Part shown: piece after piece, positions 1-8,847 of the stretch | Layout: each line of letters begins with the position of its first letter | How positions within the stretch are numbered: position 1 is the first letter of the stretch | Assembly (NCBI RefSeq): GCF_021290985.1 | Contig: NZ_JAJOYU010000005.1 | Coordinates: 1-64,000 of the forward strand | Direction: 5' to 3' | DNA: 64,000 bases | Source of the DNA: Rheinheimera soli | Lineage (GTDB): Bacteria; Pseudomonadota; Gammaproteobacteria; Enterobacterales; Alteromonadaceae | The notes under the pieces: generated by a model | What the model was told of the DNA's origin: nothing | The model's database searches: none | What the model saw: only the letters and a program-made list of their open reading frames with translations | Program-made: the position numbers and the translations under genes

Positions 1-167
1 AGTACAGAGACTGTTGTCTTCAACAAACCTTGCCTGATGCAATAAATACCTCGCTAATACCGATGATTTAATGTTCTGTATCCAAAGTAAATACTAACGA
101 TAAGTTAGGCAAGTGGTTTTTTACCAAATGGATACAGGGTGTTGAGTTTAGTGCGAGTTATCCTACC

Positions 168-195
168 TTGACAATGTAACCTCATGGGTTACAAT
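168..195 (+). promoter_or_regulatory. Promoter and operator of the higBA pair
   Basis: A consensus-like sigma70 promoter is visible: TTGACA at 168-173 and TACAAT at 190-195 with a 16-base spacer. A perfect 7-base inverted repeat, TGTAACC (175-181) and GGTTACA (187-193), fills the spacer and runs into the -10 box. A repressor bound there would block RNA polymerase, as expected for autorepression by a HigA antitoxin. The predicted transcription start, six or seven bases after the -10 box, falls at the toxin start codon. Confidence 0.7.
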
Positions 196-201
196 TTTGA
201 C

Positions 202-480
202 ATGATTAAGAACTTTAAACATAAAGGTCTTGAGCGCTTCTATAAAACAGGCAGTACGGCTGGCATACAGGCCAAACATCAGAATCGCCTGAGACTTATC
301 CTGTCAAACCTTGATCAGGCACAAGCCATAGATGATATGGATCTGCCGAGCCTTCGGCTTCATGAACTTTCGGGTGACCGAAAAGGTATTTGGTCTGTTA
401 CTGTGAATGGCAATTGGCGTGTCACATTCAGATTTATTGGCCGGGATGCTGAAATTGTTAACTACGAGGATTATCACTAA
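202..480 (+). CDS. higB: HigB-type toxin of a type II toxin-antitoxin system
   Basis: This 92-residue protein matches the HigB/RelE-like family, ribosome-dependent mRNA interferases neutralised by HigA. The N-terminus MIKNFKHKGLERFY and the C-terminal strand region with GNWRVTFRF are the family hallmarks. An in-frame ATG at 184 lies inside the promoter spacer, so the start at 202 is preferred; it also agrees with the usual family N-terminus. No Shine-Dalgarno sequence precedes 202, and the predicted transcript may be leaderless. The toxin gene comes before its antitoxin, the order typical of higBA, and its stop codon overlaps the higA start by one base. Function is inferred from family. Confidence 0.9.
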   Translation: MIKNFKHKGLERFYKTGSTAGIQAKHQNRLRLILSNLDQAQAIDDMDLPSLRLHELSGDRKGIWSVTVNGNWRVTFRFIGRDAEIVNYEDYH

Positions 481-776
481 TGAGTATGCATAACCCGGCT
501 CACCCTGGTGAGATTCTGAAGGAGCTGATTATTGAGCCTTTGGCTTTAACTGTGACTGATGTTTCGGCGCATTTAAATATCAGCCGTAAAACCTTATCCA
601 AAGTACTGAATGCCAGAGGTGCTATTACACCGGAAATGGCGCTTCGTCTGGAGCTGGCATTTAGCAAACCTTCGGCTGAGCATTGGCTTCGGTTACAAAA
701 TGCCTACGATCTGTGGCTGGTGCGGGAACAACAAGCTGAGTTACAGGTGCAACCTTATCAGTTGAAATTTGCCTGA
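480..776 (+). CDS. higA: HigA-type antitoxin, XRE-family helix-turn-helix
   Basis: This 98-residue protein is the antitoxin partner. The N-terminal HPGEILKELIIEPL segment and a helix-turn-helix at about residues 22-45 (TDVSAHLNISRKTLSKVLN) are characteristic of HigA/VapI antitoxins. The family binds and silences the toxin and represses the shared promoter, here probably through the inverted repeat at 175-193. The start codon shares one base with the toxin stop, so translation is likely coupled. Downstream lies the convergent Fic gene with only a 21-base gap. Confidence 0.92.
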   Translation: MSMHNPAHPGEILKELIIEPLALTVTDVSAHLNISRKTLSKVLNARGAITPEMALRLELAFSKPSAEHWLRLQNAYDLWLVREQQAELQVQPYQLKFA

Positions 777-797
777 AGGGCTTCTGAAAGGTCAGCC

Positions 798-1901
798 CTA
801 TGCATAAGCTTCCACCACATTATGTTCTGTAGTCATTAACCGAACTAACTTTGGATGCACAAACAGCTTTTCTTTGCCGAAGCTAACTTCATTTAAAACA
901 CCTATATCACATAGCTGCTTCAGGTATACCGATGCAGTTTGGCGTTTGGCTACATCACGTTCCACCAGCGAACCAATGCGGCAATAAGGTTGTTCAAAAA
1001 TCAGTTGGATCAATTCGTAGCTGTAGATTTTTGGCAGTTGCTGTTGTACATAACTAGTGGTGTCTTCCATTAATTGGCGTACTGCGGCAATTTTTGCTGT
1101 AGTCCAGCGCGATGTTTCTGCCACAGCTTTTAGCATAAATAAGATCCATGGCTGCCAGCTTTGCTCGCGGGTAACGTCCAATAGCAGGCGGTAATAGTCT
1201 TGTTTGTTTTGTACTATGTAGCGGCTTAAATACAGTATGGGCAGGCTAAGTAATTGCTGTTCTATTAAATACAGAATGTTCAGAATACGACCAGTCCGGC
1301 CATTGCCATCAATAAAAGGGTGAATGGCTTCAAATTGATAGTGTGCCATTGCCATCTTAATCAGTGGGTCCAGCCCATCGTCGTTGTGTAAAAACTGTTC
1401 CCAGTTACTTAATAAATCGCGGATCACAGTTTCACCTACAGGAGGTGTATAAATAGTTTCTCCTGTTGCCTGATTAGTCAGGCTGGTGCCAGGCACTTTA
1501 CGAATATCCATTTGCACTTCTTTGATTGTGCTGCAAATATCAAGAGCGGTATTGGTGCATAACGGCCGTTTAGCTAACGCTTTAAAGCCAGAAAATAGTG
1601 CAGTGCGGTAGCGCAAAGCTTCTTTGGTTGCCGGGTCAGCCATACTGTCTTCCTGTGCGAACTGAAACAGTTTGTCTGTGGTTGTGACAATATTTTCGAT
1701 TTCAGAACTGCCCTGAGCTTCCAGAAGTGGCAGCAAGTTGATCAGTAAGCCCTGATTAGGTAGTAACTCTCCCGCTTGTTTCAGTTCAGCCAAAGCAGCT
1801 CTGGCCGGAATACAGGCTTTTAGCACTTCCAGAGTTTCTATTTCAGAAGCTGGTGGTAATAAAGGAAGTTGGTTGTAAGGCTGATTGGCTTGCCAATTCA
1901 T
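798..1901 (-). CDS. Fic family protein adenylyltransferase (SoFic-like, class II)
   Basis: Fic proteins transfer AMP from ATP to hydroxyl groups of target proteins. The full catalytic motif [12 protein letters not shown] is at about residues 194-205. An inhibitory-helix motif SSEIEN at about 65-70 places it in class II, where the Glu of the N-terminal helix blocks ATP binding. The C-terminal part (about 285-360) looks like a winged helix. The sequence closely resembles the Shewanella SoFic protein as I remember it, which begins at the equivalent of this start ([13 protein letters not shown]). The same frame stays open upstream to an ATG at 1916 and a GTG at 1937, but those add residues not seen in the family. 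The gene converges on higA and has an unusual repeat upstream (1936-2065). Confidence 0.93.
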   Translation of the reverse strand: MNWQANQPYNQLPLLPPASEIETLEVLKACIPARAALAELKQAGELLPNQGLLINLLPLLEAQGSSEIENIVTTTDKLFQFAQEDSMADPATKEALRYRTALFSGFKALAKRPLCTNTALDICSTIKEVQMDIRKVPGTSLTNQATGETIYTPPVGETVIRDLLSNWEQFLHNDDGLDPLIKMAMAHYQFEAIHPFIDGNGRTGRILNILYLIEQQLLSLPILYLSRYIVQNKQDYYRLLLDVTREQSWQPWILFMLKAVAETSRWTTAKIAAVRQLMEDTTSYVQQQLPKIYSYELIQLIFEQPYCRIGSLVERDVAKRQTASVYLKQLCDIGVLNEVSFGKEKLFVHPKLVRLMTTEHNVVEAYA

Positions 1902-1935
1902 AGGTAAAGGGTCCATTGGTATTGTGCAGATAAAC

Positions 1936-2065
1936 ACATGTTTAAAAAAACGCTTTTTTTCGACACGTTATTAAGATATGTCGATACCATCGACATATCA
2001 AGAAAACATGTTTAAAAAAACGTTTTTTTTCGACACGTTCTTGCGCCATGTCGATGCCATCAATA
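1936..2065. repeat. Tandem imperfect ~70-bp repeat with palindrome upstream of fic
   Basis: Two direct copies start at 1936 and 2006 (period 70). Each begins ACATGTTTAAAAAAACG, then a T-run and CGACACGTT. The first copy contains a perfect 10-base inverted repeat, GATATGTCGA (1975-1984) and TCGACATATC (1990-1999), around a 5-base spacer. The second copy keeps only a degenerate version near 2048-2064. It lies between the divergent fic and DUF1993 genes, so it may hold operators or their promoters. This role is inferred from position only. Confidence 0.7.
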
Positions 2066-2169
2066 TCAGTTGGCTGTATTAAACCCATTTTGGCGTTATG
2101 CTGATGGTGCTGAACGGGTTATGTCTGTATCTAACCCAAAGATTTTTAGCATTGAGAAAGGATACCTCT

Positions 2170-2667
2170 ATGTTACCTAACGAGCTTTTTATGCATCCTT
2201 TACGTCAGTTCGCCTTGTTGCTGCAGAAAATTCAGCAGCATGATGTCGATTTGCTGGATGCAGCTTTAACGGCTGAGCAGTTTCCGTTGTGGCAGCAGGC
2301 GCAGACTGCTATTGGTTTTTCATTGCGTGCTTGTTGTGCTTTATGTGAAAAAGAACTGCCAAATTTTACTAAACCTATGCCTGTGTGGCTGGATCTACAG
2401 CAACAAATTCAGCTGAGTCTGGATTATTTAACGCTGCTGACTGCACAAGACTTTGATGGTTGGCAGCAAAAACCTATAGCAACCACAGCGGGTTTTGCAG
2501 AGCTGGAGCTGGCGGGTGAGCAGTTTGTTTATTTGTACGCCTTACCGAATTTTTACTTTCACTATGGCATGGTGTACGCCATAGCCCGTGCTCAGCAGGT
2601 GCCTTTAAGCAAAGCTGATTTTGATGGCTGGCATCAGTATCCGGCAGGTTTTTCTTTTCTGCGTTAG
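2170..2667 (+). CDS. DUF1993 domain-containing protein
   Basis: The protein has 165 residues. It resembles the DUF1993 family, DinB-like four-helix proteins of unknown function; the C-terminal pattern NFYFHYGMVYAIARAQQVPL corresponds to the family's closing helix, and FDGWHQYP follows. The start at 2170 is preceded by AAAGGA at good spacing, whereas the open frame further upstream from 2098 has no ribosome site and carries an unlikely N-terminus. It is divergent from fic across the 70-bp repeat and converges on the GH51 gene. No function can be assigned. Confidence 0.75.
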   Translation: MLPNELFMHPLRQFALLLQKIQQHDVDLLDAALTAEQFPLWQQAQTAIGFSLRACCALCEKELPNFTKPMPVWLDLQQQIQLSLDYLTLLTAQDFDGWQQKPIATTAGFAELELAGEQFVYLYALPNFYFHYGMVYAIARAQQVPLSKADFDGWHQYPAGFSFLR

Positions 2668-2668
2668 A

Positions 2669-2700
2669 AGACTAAGAAAAAGGGCAAAGTAAATTTGCCC
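2669..2700 (-). terminator. Rho-independent terminator of the GH51 gene
   Basis: A perfect 7-base stem GGGCAAA/TTTGCCC (2682-2688 and 2694-2700) with a 5-base loop is followed on the minus strand by TTTTTC. It lies 26 bases past the GH51 stop and just after the convergent DUF1993 stop, so it may also slow transcription on the plus strand. Confidence 0.8.
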
Positions 2701-2725
2701 TGTTCAGGTTTGAAAGGTCGCTCGC

Positions 2726-4267
2726 TTATTGCACTTTTACAACCAGTATTGATTTCGCAGGTAATTCCAGGCTCAGCTTACCGTTTTTACCTTTTGCACT
2801 AAAAGCTTTTGGCTTGATGGCCTCTGGTTTGGCGAAAGTATTGTGCGCGTCCATCGCATCAGCTGTCAGTAACTGGCCTGATACAGTGTTGATACTAATG
2901 CCTGCCAGGTTGATCTCTGCTGTTTCTGCTTTGTTTGGATTGGCATTTACCAGCGCCAGATATACATGGCCGTCTTTGGCTTTTGCTGCTGTGGCACTGA
3001 CTGCGGGTATTGAAACCTCACCCAGTTTGTAATCCGGTACATTGCTCAGCTTCAGCGGTAAGGCTGTGGCATCCTGAAACGGCACATACATTTTAAAGGC
3101 ATGATAAGTAGGAGTCAGGAGCATTTTTTCCTTATCTGTCAGTATCATGGCCTGCAATACATTCACCATCTGAGCAATATTGGTCATATGCACCCGGTCG
3201 GCGTGTTTATGAAAAATATTGAAGTTCAGCGCCGCCACTATGGCGTCTCTTAAGCTGTTCTGCTGGTACAAAAAGCCCGGGTTGTCGCCTTTTTCAACGT
3301 CATACCAGGTGCCCCATTCATCGACATAAAAGCCTACTTTTTTCTCTGGATCATGTTTATCCATCACCACTTTGTTATTGGTAATAAAACCATCCATTGC
3401 CAGAGTGCGATGCATGGTGCTGATCCAGTCGCTCTCCGGGAATTGCAGCGCTGCGCCTTTCACGTCCCATTTGCCTGTAGGCAAGGTGTAATAGTGAAAA
3501 CTAACCGCATCCATTTTTTGTTTTACATTGGCGGTCAGATATTCAGCCCATGAGGTGTCTTCGCTATGGCCGCCGCTGGCGATCCATTTGGGCGTATTGT
3601 TCGCCGGAGCTTTCAGGAAGGTGGTGTAATGTTTATACAAGTTGGTGTAGTACTCTGGCGTCATGTTGCCACCACAGCCCCAGGCTTCGTTACCCACAGC
3701 AAAATAATGCACCTTAAACGGCTTATCGCGACCGTTTTTACGGCGTAATTCAGCTAGGCTGGATTTTCCTTCGGCTGTCATATATTCCAGCCATTCAGCC
3801 ATTTCCTGTGGAGTACCTGTGCCGAGGTTGCCGTTGACATAAGCTTCAGCGCCGAGCATTTCCACCAGATCAAAAAACTCATGGGTACCTACAGCGTTGT
3901 CTTCTTCCACGCCACCCCAGTTGGTATTTACTTTGACTGGTCTTTGTTTATGTGGGCCTATGCCATCACGCCAATGGTATTCGTCGGCAAAGCAGCCGCC
4001 TGGCCAGCGGACCAGAGGAACCTGTAAGTCTTTTAGCGCGGCTAACACATCGTTACGCCAGCCTTTGGTGTTGGCAATTTTTGAATCCGGGCCAACCCAA
4101 ATACCTTCATAAATGCCGCGGCCTAAATGTTCGGCAAACTGACCGTAGATATTTTTATTGATCACAGCGCCTTGAGTGCTGCTATCGAGCTGAATTTGTG
4201 TGGCGGCCAGCGCTGTAGCGCTCAGGCCAAAACCAAGGGCCAGCAATAGTGGTTTTATTATTCTCAT
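2726..4267 (-). CDS. GH51 alpha-L-arabinofuranosidase, secreted
   Basis: This enzyme removes arabinofuranosyl side chains from arabinoxylan or arabinan. It has 513 residues with a signal peptide (about 1-21, ending TALA) and so probably acts in the periplasm, unlike many cytoplasmic GH51 enzymes. The (beta/alpha)8 domain carries the acid/base Glu194 in VGNEAWG and the nucleophile Glu317 in VDEWGTW; a beta-sandwich C-terminal domain follows from about residue 400. A good ribosome site (AGGAG) precedes the ATG. It stands alone, 20 kb from the main xylan locus, with its own terminator and a small palindrome in its upstream region. Confidence 0.93.
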   Translation of the reverse strand: MRIIKPLLLALGFGLSATALAATQIQLDSSTQGAVINKNIYGQFAEHLGRGIYEGIWVGPDSKIANTKGWRNDVLAALKDLQVPLVRWPGGCFADEYHWRDGIGPHKQRPVKVNTNWGGVEEDNAVGTHEFFDLVEMLGAEAYVNGNLGTGTPQEMAEWLEYMTAEGKSSLAELRRKNGRDKPFKVHYFAVGNEAWGCGGNMTPEYYTNLYKHYTTFLKAPANNTPKWIASGGHSEDTSWAEYLTANVKQKMDAVSFHYYTLPTGKWDVKGAALQFPESDWISTMHRTLAMDGFITNNKVVMDKHDPEKKVGFYVDEWGTWYDVEKGDNPGFLYQQNSLRDAIVAALNFNIFHKHADRVHMTNIAQMVNVLQAMILTDKEKMLLTPTYHAFKMYVPFQDATALPLKLSNVPDYKLGEVSIPAVSATAAKAKDGHVYLALVNANPNKAETAEINLAGISINTVSGQLLTADAMDAHNTFAKPEAIKPKAFSAKGKNGKLSLELPAKSILVVKVQ

Positions 4268-4337
4268 CGAGTTCTCCTATTCAGAGGTGGGGAGTTTGAT
4301 TTGTGTAGTAGGTTGAATGCTGTGCAGTTTTTATACA

Positions 4338-4350
4338 TCCTATTGTAGGA
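4338..4350. promoter_or_regulatory. Small palindrome upstream of the GH51 gene
   Basis: TCCTA-TTG-TAGGA lies about 70 bases before the GH51 start codon. It could be a sugar-responsive operator, but the symmetry does not extend beyond 13 bases and no known operator is recognised. Confidence 0.3.
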
Positions 4351-4419
4351 CAAAACAACGTTTCACAGACTTGAAAGGAAAAAGATCAATAGGTGTTGAG
4401 AAAAAACATAAAGCGGCCG

Positions 4420-5040
4420 TTACCAGTTAGCGCTTTCAGTCCATAGCAAACTGACGCCAATAAACAGCAATAACAAAGCGCTGATCCGGTTCAGCCAGCG
4501 GGCGGGTTTTGGTTGTTGCAGGTAAGGCTGAAGTTTATGTGCCAGCAATAAATAGCTGCCATGTGAAATTAAAGAACAGAGAATAAAAGTAACGGTTAAC
4601 AAGCTAAATTGCGGCCATGCCGCCTGCTCCGGCTGAATAAATTGTGGAAACAATGCCGAGAAAAACAAAATGGCTTTTGGGTTGGTGATGGCTACGACAA
4701 AGCCCTGACGGAATATTTGCCGCCGTTTTTGTGGTACTCCAGCCAGCACAGCTTTGTTTTTCCTGCTCTGCTGCCATTGCTGCAACGCCAGATACACCAG
4801 ATAAGCAGCTCCGGCTATTTTCAACATAAAAAACGCCAGAGGTGAGGTGGCAAGCACCGCACCTAAACCGACAAAAGCCAGCAAGGATAATAAGCTTAAC
4901 CCCAGTACATTGCCCAAAGAACCAAATACCGCAGTGCGTGCTCCCATACCTAGTGCATTACTGACAGCAAATAACACTGCAGGGCCGGGCGAAAAGGTTG
5001 TGATTAGAGCAATACTAAAAAATAACCACCACTGCTGCAT
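4420..5040 (-). CDS. LysE/RhtB-family amino acid exporter
   Basis: The LysE/RhtB family exports amino acids or related metabolites across the inner membrane. This 206-residue protein has the family pattern of about six hydrophobic segments and the N-terminal signature TFSPGPAVLFAVSNALGMG. The start at 5040 (MQQWWLFFSIALI) begins right at the first membrane segment; the longer frame back to 5139 adds a polar, cysteine-containing stretch not expected in the family. The substrate cannot be told from sequence. It is a single gene facing a divergent amidohydrolase gene. Confidence 0.88.
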   Translation of the reverse strand: MQQWWLFFSIALITTFSPGPAVLFAVSNALGMGARTAVFGSLGNVLGLSLLSLLAFVGLGAVLATSPLAFFMLKIAGAAYLVYLALQQWQQSRKNKAVLAGVPQKRRQIFRQGFVVAITNPKAILFFSALFPQFIQPEQAAWPQFSLLTVTFILCSLISHGSYLLLAHKLQPYLQQPKPARWLNRISALLLLFIGVSLLWTESANW

Positions 5041-5263
5041 TGCTGTGATCCACTGCTTTGAATTGGCGCTATGGTAAAGCTTTTGCGGTAAAACACAGCC
5101 AGGCTCAAAGTAATAACACTGTTTCCTTAAGTGCTTCAAAGCAAATGGAGCAACTGGGCACTAAACAGCAATAAGACCAGCGTAGCTTTTACTGCGTTTG
5201 ACGAGCTAGAGGTATTTCAGCTAGTTGCGGCACTATAAGTCCTTTGTTATTTGTCGAGAGTTG

Positions 5264-6709
5264 ATGATGACATTAATCCGTCTTTCGTTGATTACCGCAG
5301 CTGCTGTGGTTTTATTCAGTTGTACCCCTAAGGTAAATGAACCTTTGCTGGTGCTACATAATCTGCAACTGGTTGATGTGGAAACCGGCCAGTTGGTGCA
5401 AGACCAGTTGCTGGTGATCAAACAAGACCGCATTCAGGCAATTTTGCCTGAAGCTCAGTTGAGTGATTATCCAAATGCGCAGCAACTGGATGCGGGTGGC
5501 CGCTATTTAATACCGGGCTTGTGGGATATGCATGTGCATTTTGAAGGCCGCGATTTAGTCGAAGACAACAAGCTGCTTTTACCTGTGTATCTGGCCTATG
5601 GCATTACCGGTGTGCGTGAGGCGGCCAGTAATTTGGCTCCTGTAGTGCTGAACTGGCGTACTTTAGTGGATCAGAACAAACTGCTTGGGCCTAAAATTTT
5701 TACCGCTGGTCAGAAGTTTGAAGGCATCAACTCTTTATGGGATGGCGATCTGGAAATAGGCAGCGAAGCCGATATGCTCGCTGGTATGGATAAATTGCAG
5801 CAGATGCAGGTCGACTTTATCAAGATCACTGAAAATACTCTGCAAGCTGATTTATATCTGGCAACCATTCAAGAAGCAAAAAAACGTGGTTTGTTAGTCT
5901 CCAGTCATGTGCCTTATGGCACCAGTATTGCGCAACTGTCGGAAGCTGGTTTATCCAGCCTTGAACATGCCTCTTATCTGCTGCGTTTGGGTTTTGCTGA
6001 TGAAGGTCTTGTTGCCGCCAGAGTGCGAGCCGGAACCCTAACGAATCAACAAGCAGCAGAACACTACAAAACAGGTTTTAATCAGCAGCAGGCACTGCAA
6101 GGCTACCGCATTCTAAAACAGCGGAATGTCGCTGTTACCCCCACTTTAATTGGTGGCCAGCAACTGGCGCATTTGCATGACACTGACCATAGTCATGATG
6201 AGTTTTTAAAGTACCTGACCAAAGATTTTACTTCTAACTATCAATGGCGTATTGACCGTATGGCCAATGAAACGCCGGAACAGCGACAACAGCGTAAAGA
6301 CAAAGAACAACTGATTGCCAGTCAATTACCTTATCTGCAGCAGGCTGGTGTCACTTTGCTGGCAGGCAGTGATTCAGCAGCACTGAACACTTATGTCTAC
6401 CCGGCTCAGGCATTACATGACGAACTGGAGTTGTTCCAGCAGGCGGGTTTAACACCAGCTCAAATTCTGCAAACGGCTACCATCAATGGGGCTCGTTTTA
6501 TGCGTCAGGACAAGGATTATGGCAGTATAGCTGTCGGGAAAAAAGCAGATTTAGTACTGCTGAATCAAAACCCGCTGGCTGATATTAAAGCCAGTCGCAG
6601 TATTGAAACTTTGTTGTATCAGGGCAAAGTATATGACCGAGCTACGCTGGATCAGCTGTTACACCAAGCTGAAAAACGTAAGCTGGAACTGGAACAAAAA
6701 GCCGATTAA
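5264..6709 (+). CDS. Amidohydrolase-family lipoprotein
   Basis: This 481-residue metal-dependent hydrolase belongs to the imidazolonepropionase/prolidase-like branch of the amidohydrolase superfamily. Metal-binding candidates are His90 and His92 (MHVHF), a Lys at about 187 (FIKITE), His215 (SHVPYG), His235 (LEHA) and the Asp of GSDSA near residue 376. The N-terminus is a lipoprotein signal with lipobox LFSC and lipidated Cys20, so it is probably membrane-anchored and periplasmic. Two adjacent ATGs (5264 and 5267) are both possible starts. Its substrate is unknown; peptides or cyclic amides are typical. A paralogue lies at 12935-14524 and shares the VDVETGQ motif. Confidence 0.88.
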   Translation: MMTLIRLSLITAAAVVLFSCTPKVNEPLLVLHNLQLVDVETGQLVQDQLLVIKQDRIQAILPEAQLSDYPNAQQLDAGGRYLIPGLWDMHVHFEGRDLVEDNKLLLPVYLAYGITGVREAASNLAPVVLNWRTLVDQNKLLGPKIFTAGQKFEGINSLWDGDLEIGSEADMLAGMDKLQQMQVDFIKITENTLQADLYLATIQEAKKRGLLVSSHVPYGTSIAQLSEAGLSSLEHASYLLRLGFADEGLVAARVRAGTLTNQQAAEHYKTGFNQQQALQGYRILKQRNVAVTPTLIGGQQLAHLHDTDHSHDEFLKYLTKDFTSNYQWRIDRMANETPEQRQQRKDKEQLIASQLPYLQQAGVTLLAGSDSAALNTYVYPAQALHDELELFQQAGLTPAQILQTATINGARFMRQDKDYGSIAVGKKADLVLLNQNPLADIKASRSIETLLYQGKVYDRATLDQLLHQAEKRKLELEQKAD

Positions 6710-6715
6710 AGTCAC

Positions 6716-6738
6716 AGGCCGGATTTGAACCGGCCTTT
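6716..6738 (+). terminator. Hairpin terminator after the amidohydrolase gene
   Basis: AGGCCGG (6716-6722) pairs with CCGGCCT (6730-6736) around a 7-base loop, followed by a short T stretch. It sits just past the stop codon at 6709. The T-run is weak. Confidence 0.6.
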
Positions 6739-6771
6739 GTGCTTGCTGTGCTGGCAGTCATGTCCTGGTGA

Positions 6772-7020
6772 TTAAACTGCCGCTTCAGCCGCTTTGAGCA
6801 TCATGTATAAATCATCTTTTAAGTGCAGACGCTGTAATTTTTGCTGCTCGAGATAATCGTCGCTGCAGATTTCTGAGCCTTGCTCAATACGGTGTATTTC
6901 GTGGTCAATTTCATGGTAACGGTTGAACAACACAGCAAAGTGATTGTTGTGTTGCTTTAACTGATGGATTTGTTCTTTGTATTCCGGAAATTCAGCATGT
7001 AAATCGTGTTTATCTGGCAT
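6772..7020 (-). CDS. YdcH family protein (DUF465)
   Basis: This is a small, charged, helical protein of 82 residues. The pattern with HxLxxEFPEYKEQIHQLK, a central FxRYHEIDHEIHRIE and a closing LKDDLYMML segment is that of the YdcH/DUF465 family, whose function is not established. GGGGAAAA precedes its ATG as a ribosome site. It lies 18 bases downstream of the DksA-like gene on the same strand, and the two probably form an operon. Confidence 0.88.
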   Translation of the reverse strand: MPDKHDLHAEFPEYKEQIHQLKQHNNHFAVLFNRYHEIDHEIHRIEQGSEICSDDYLEQQKLQRLHLKDDLYMMLKAAEAAV

Positions 7021-7038
7021 AGTTTTCCCCGTTTTTGG

Positions 7039-7344
7039 TTAGGCGCAGTGCTGGCACTGCAGGCTGTAAGGTAAAAGATCTAATCGTTCTGCCTGAATTT
7101 TTTCACCACAATCAATGCAGGTACCATAGCTACCTACTGCTATGGCTTGCAGTGCGTTGCGAACCTGTTGTAGCTCTTGTGCGGTCTGGCGTTCCAGCTG
7201 ATCCAGTACTTCATCATTTTCGCGCTCCAGTGCCTGCTCTGAACTATTGGCGTTAGCAGTTATGCCAAAGTCCGCATGGAGTTTATCTAGCTTGTGTTGC
7301 AATTGACGCTCTGATGCAAGCAGTACAGATTTATAATCGGTCAT
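7039..7344 (-). CDS. TraR/DksA-family zinc-finger protein
   Basis: The protein has 101 residues. The C-terminus carries a C4 zinc finger, CIDCGEKI and CQHC, as in the DksA/TraR family, and a helical coiled-coil region fills the first 70 residues. Full-length DksA is about 150 residues, so this is one of the short paralogues that may act on RNA polymerase through the secondary channel; that role is inferred from family. It precedes the YdcH gene and faces the plus-strand hydrolase gene. Confidence 0.9.
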   Translation of the reverse strand: MTDYKSVLLASERQLQHKLDKLHADFGITANANSSEQALERENDEVLDQLERQTAQELQQVRNALQAIAVGSYGTCIDCGEKIQAERLDLLPYSLQCQHCA

Positions 7345-7617
7345 TGCGTTGATCCTGTCTGTGGTTTGTCCCTCATGCTACGCCTTTCAGTTAACCGGTC
7401 TTTGATCCAGCACAAACCTGAGCAAAACAAGGTGAAAAGACGCTGGGCTAAGGTTGCAATCTAGAAGCCCTTCCTGCGGTAAGCTTTGAAGCATTCGCAG
7501 AGGGTAAAATGAGTGAAAACTCTGCTCTGCCATAGTGAATTTCCCGATGATCTGTCTATGCTTTCTGTGCCCGAAAAAGGTTCGGGTGAAACGTCATTTA
7601 CACAGAAGGGATTTGCC

Positions 7618-8592
7618 ATGTTATTTATCACCAATAGGTTTCCAAAAGGATCAATTCTCAGTAAAGCGAATCGGAAGTTTGAATTTGATCTGCGTAACAA
7701 TGCTCCAAGTAATTCAGTGTTTTTTTGTCAGCGGCATGCCGATGGTCATATCACTGAGGTGATGGGAGATGCTTTCTTGCGACAGTTAAAGCAGAGCCCG
7801 GTTAGACAATTGCTATTGTATATTCACGGTTTTTCTAACTTACCGGATGATGTCTTTGGATCTGCTATTGAACTGCAGCAGCTTTGTAATGCAGAAAAGC
7901 CGGATGAAGTGTTGGTGGTGCCTGTTATTTGGCCATGTGACGCTGATCTTGGCATAGTGAAAGACTATTGGGATGATCAAAAATCTGCTGACCAAAGTGC
8001 GGCAGCCTTCTCCCGGGCCTTAAGTATTTTTATGGACTGGCGCAGTTCCCCTGCCAATGAACCAGAAACTGCGCCTTGTTTGAAGCGCATTAATGTGTTG
8101 GCTCATTCGATGGGAAACAGGGTGTTGCGCCAGACCTTGGTCGACTGGGACAAAAATGATCTGGCCGACGGTGTGCCGTTAATTTTCCGCAACACCTTTA
8201 TGGTGGCGGCGGATGTTCGGAATGAGTCCATTCACAAAAACCAACCAGGCAAGCTCATTGCCGACGCCTCACGCAACGTAGTGGTCTATTTTGCCTCTGA
8301 CGACTTGGCTTTACGCAGCAGTAAAGTAGCTAATTTGAAAAACAAGGTAGCCTCGCGCCGACTGGGTCATACAGGGCCAGAAGACATCAGCCAAACCCCA
8401 CATAACTTATACAGTGTAGATTGTGATGATCTGAACAATCTGTACGACAGCCCTAAAGGTCATTCGTACTTTCTTAGCGGTCGGCAGCGGGGTAAAGCGG
8501 GTTTAGTGTTTAAACACATTTTTGAATGCATGCTAAATGGCAGGGTGTTCCCACAGGATGAATTTCGCCGCAGCAGCGTACTGCGGGATTGA
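7618..8592 (+). CDS. DUF900-like alpha/beta hydrolase
   Basis: The protein has 324 residues. LLYIHGFSNLPDD and the nucleophile elbow LAHSMGNRVL are the signatures of the DUF900-type alpha/beta hydrolases (esterase-like). The start at 7618 has AAGGGA seven bases upstream and begins MLFITNRF; the frame continues upstream to 7513 but that part has no ribosome site and no family resemblance that I can see. There is no signal peptide, so it is likely cytoplasmic. Substrate unknown. No close operon partner; the next gene is about 255 bases away. Confidence 0.82.
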   Translation: MLFITNRFPKGSILSKANRKFEFDLRNNAPSNSVFFCQRHADGHITEVMGDAFLRQLKQSPVRQLLLYIHGFSNLPDDVFGSAIELQQLCNAEKPDEVLVVPVIWPCDADLGIVKDYWDDQKSADQSAAAFSRALSIFMDWRSSPANEPETAPCLKRINVLAHSMGNRVLRQTLVDWDKNDLADGVPLIFRNTFMVAADVRNESIHKNQPGKLIADASRNVVVYFASDDLALRSSKVANLKNKVASRRLGHTGPEDISQTPHNLYSVDCDDLNNLYDSPKGHSYFLSGRQRGKAGLVFKHIFECMLNGRVFPQDEFRRSSVLRD

Positions 8593-8847
8593 GCAGCCGT
8601 GGCGTTGTTGTATGCACTTAACCCTGTTCTTGCGAGGTTTCATGGTGGCGCTTTACTTGATTAATCTCTGCTATTGATTGTTTTTCCTCTAGCGTAAATT
8701 GAGTATGCGGGCCTGCTCTGGCCCGCTTGATACTGCCTTTAAGTTGCAATTCTTTTGGCTGTTATTCGCATCTATAGTGCTTTTCACGCCCCTTTTACTT
8801 TTGTTTTGTCACTCTGCTGCTGAACCCTGACAACGGAGTAACAAAAG

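Noticed and set aside
8707-8726. GC-rich hairpin GCGGGCC/GGCCCGC as terminator
   Set aside because: The stem is perfect, but there is no T-run on either strand and it lies over 110 bases from the nearest stop codon, so a terminator call is not supported.
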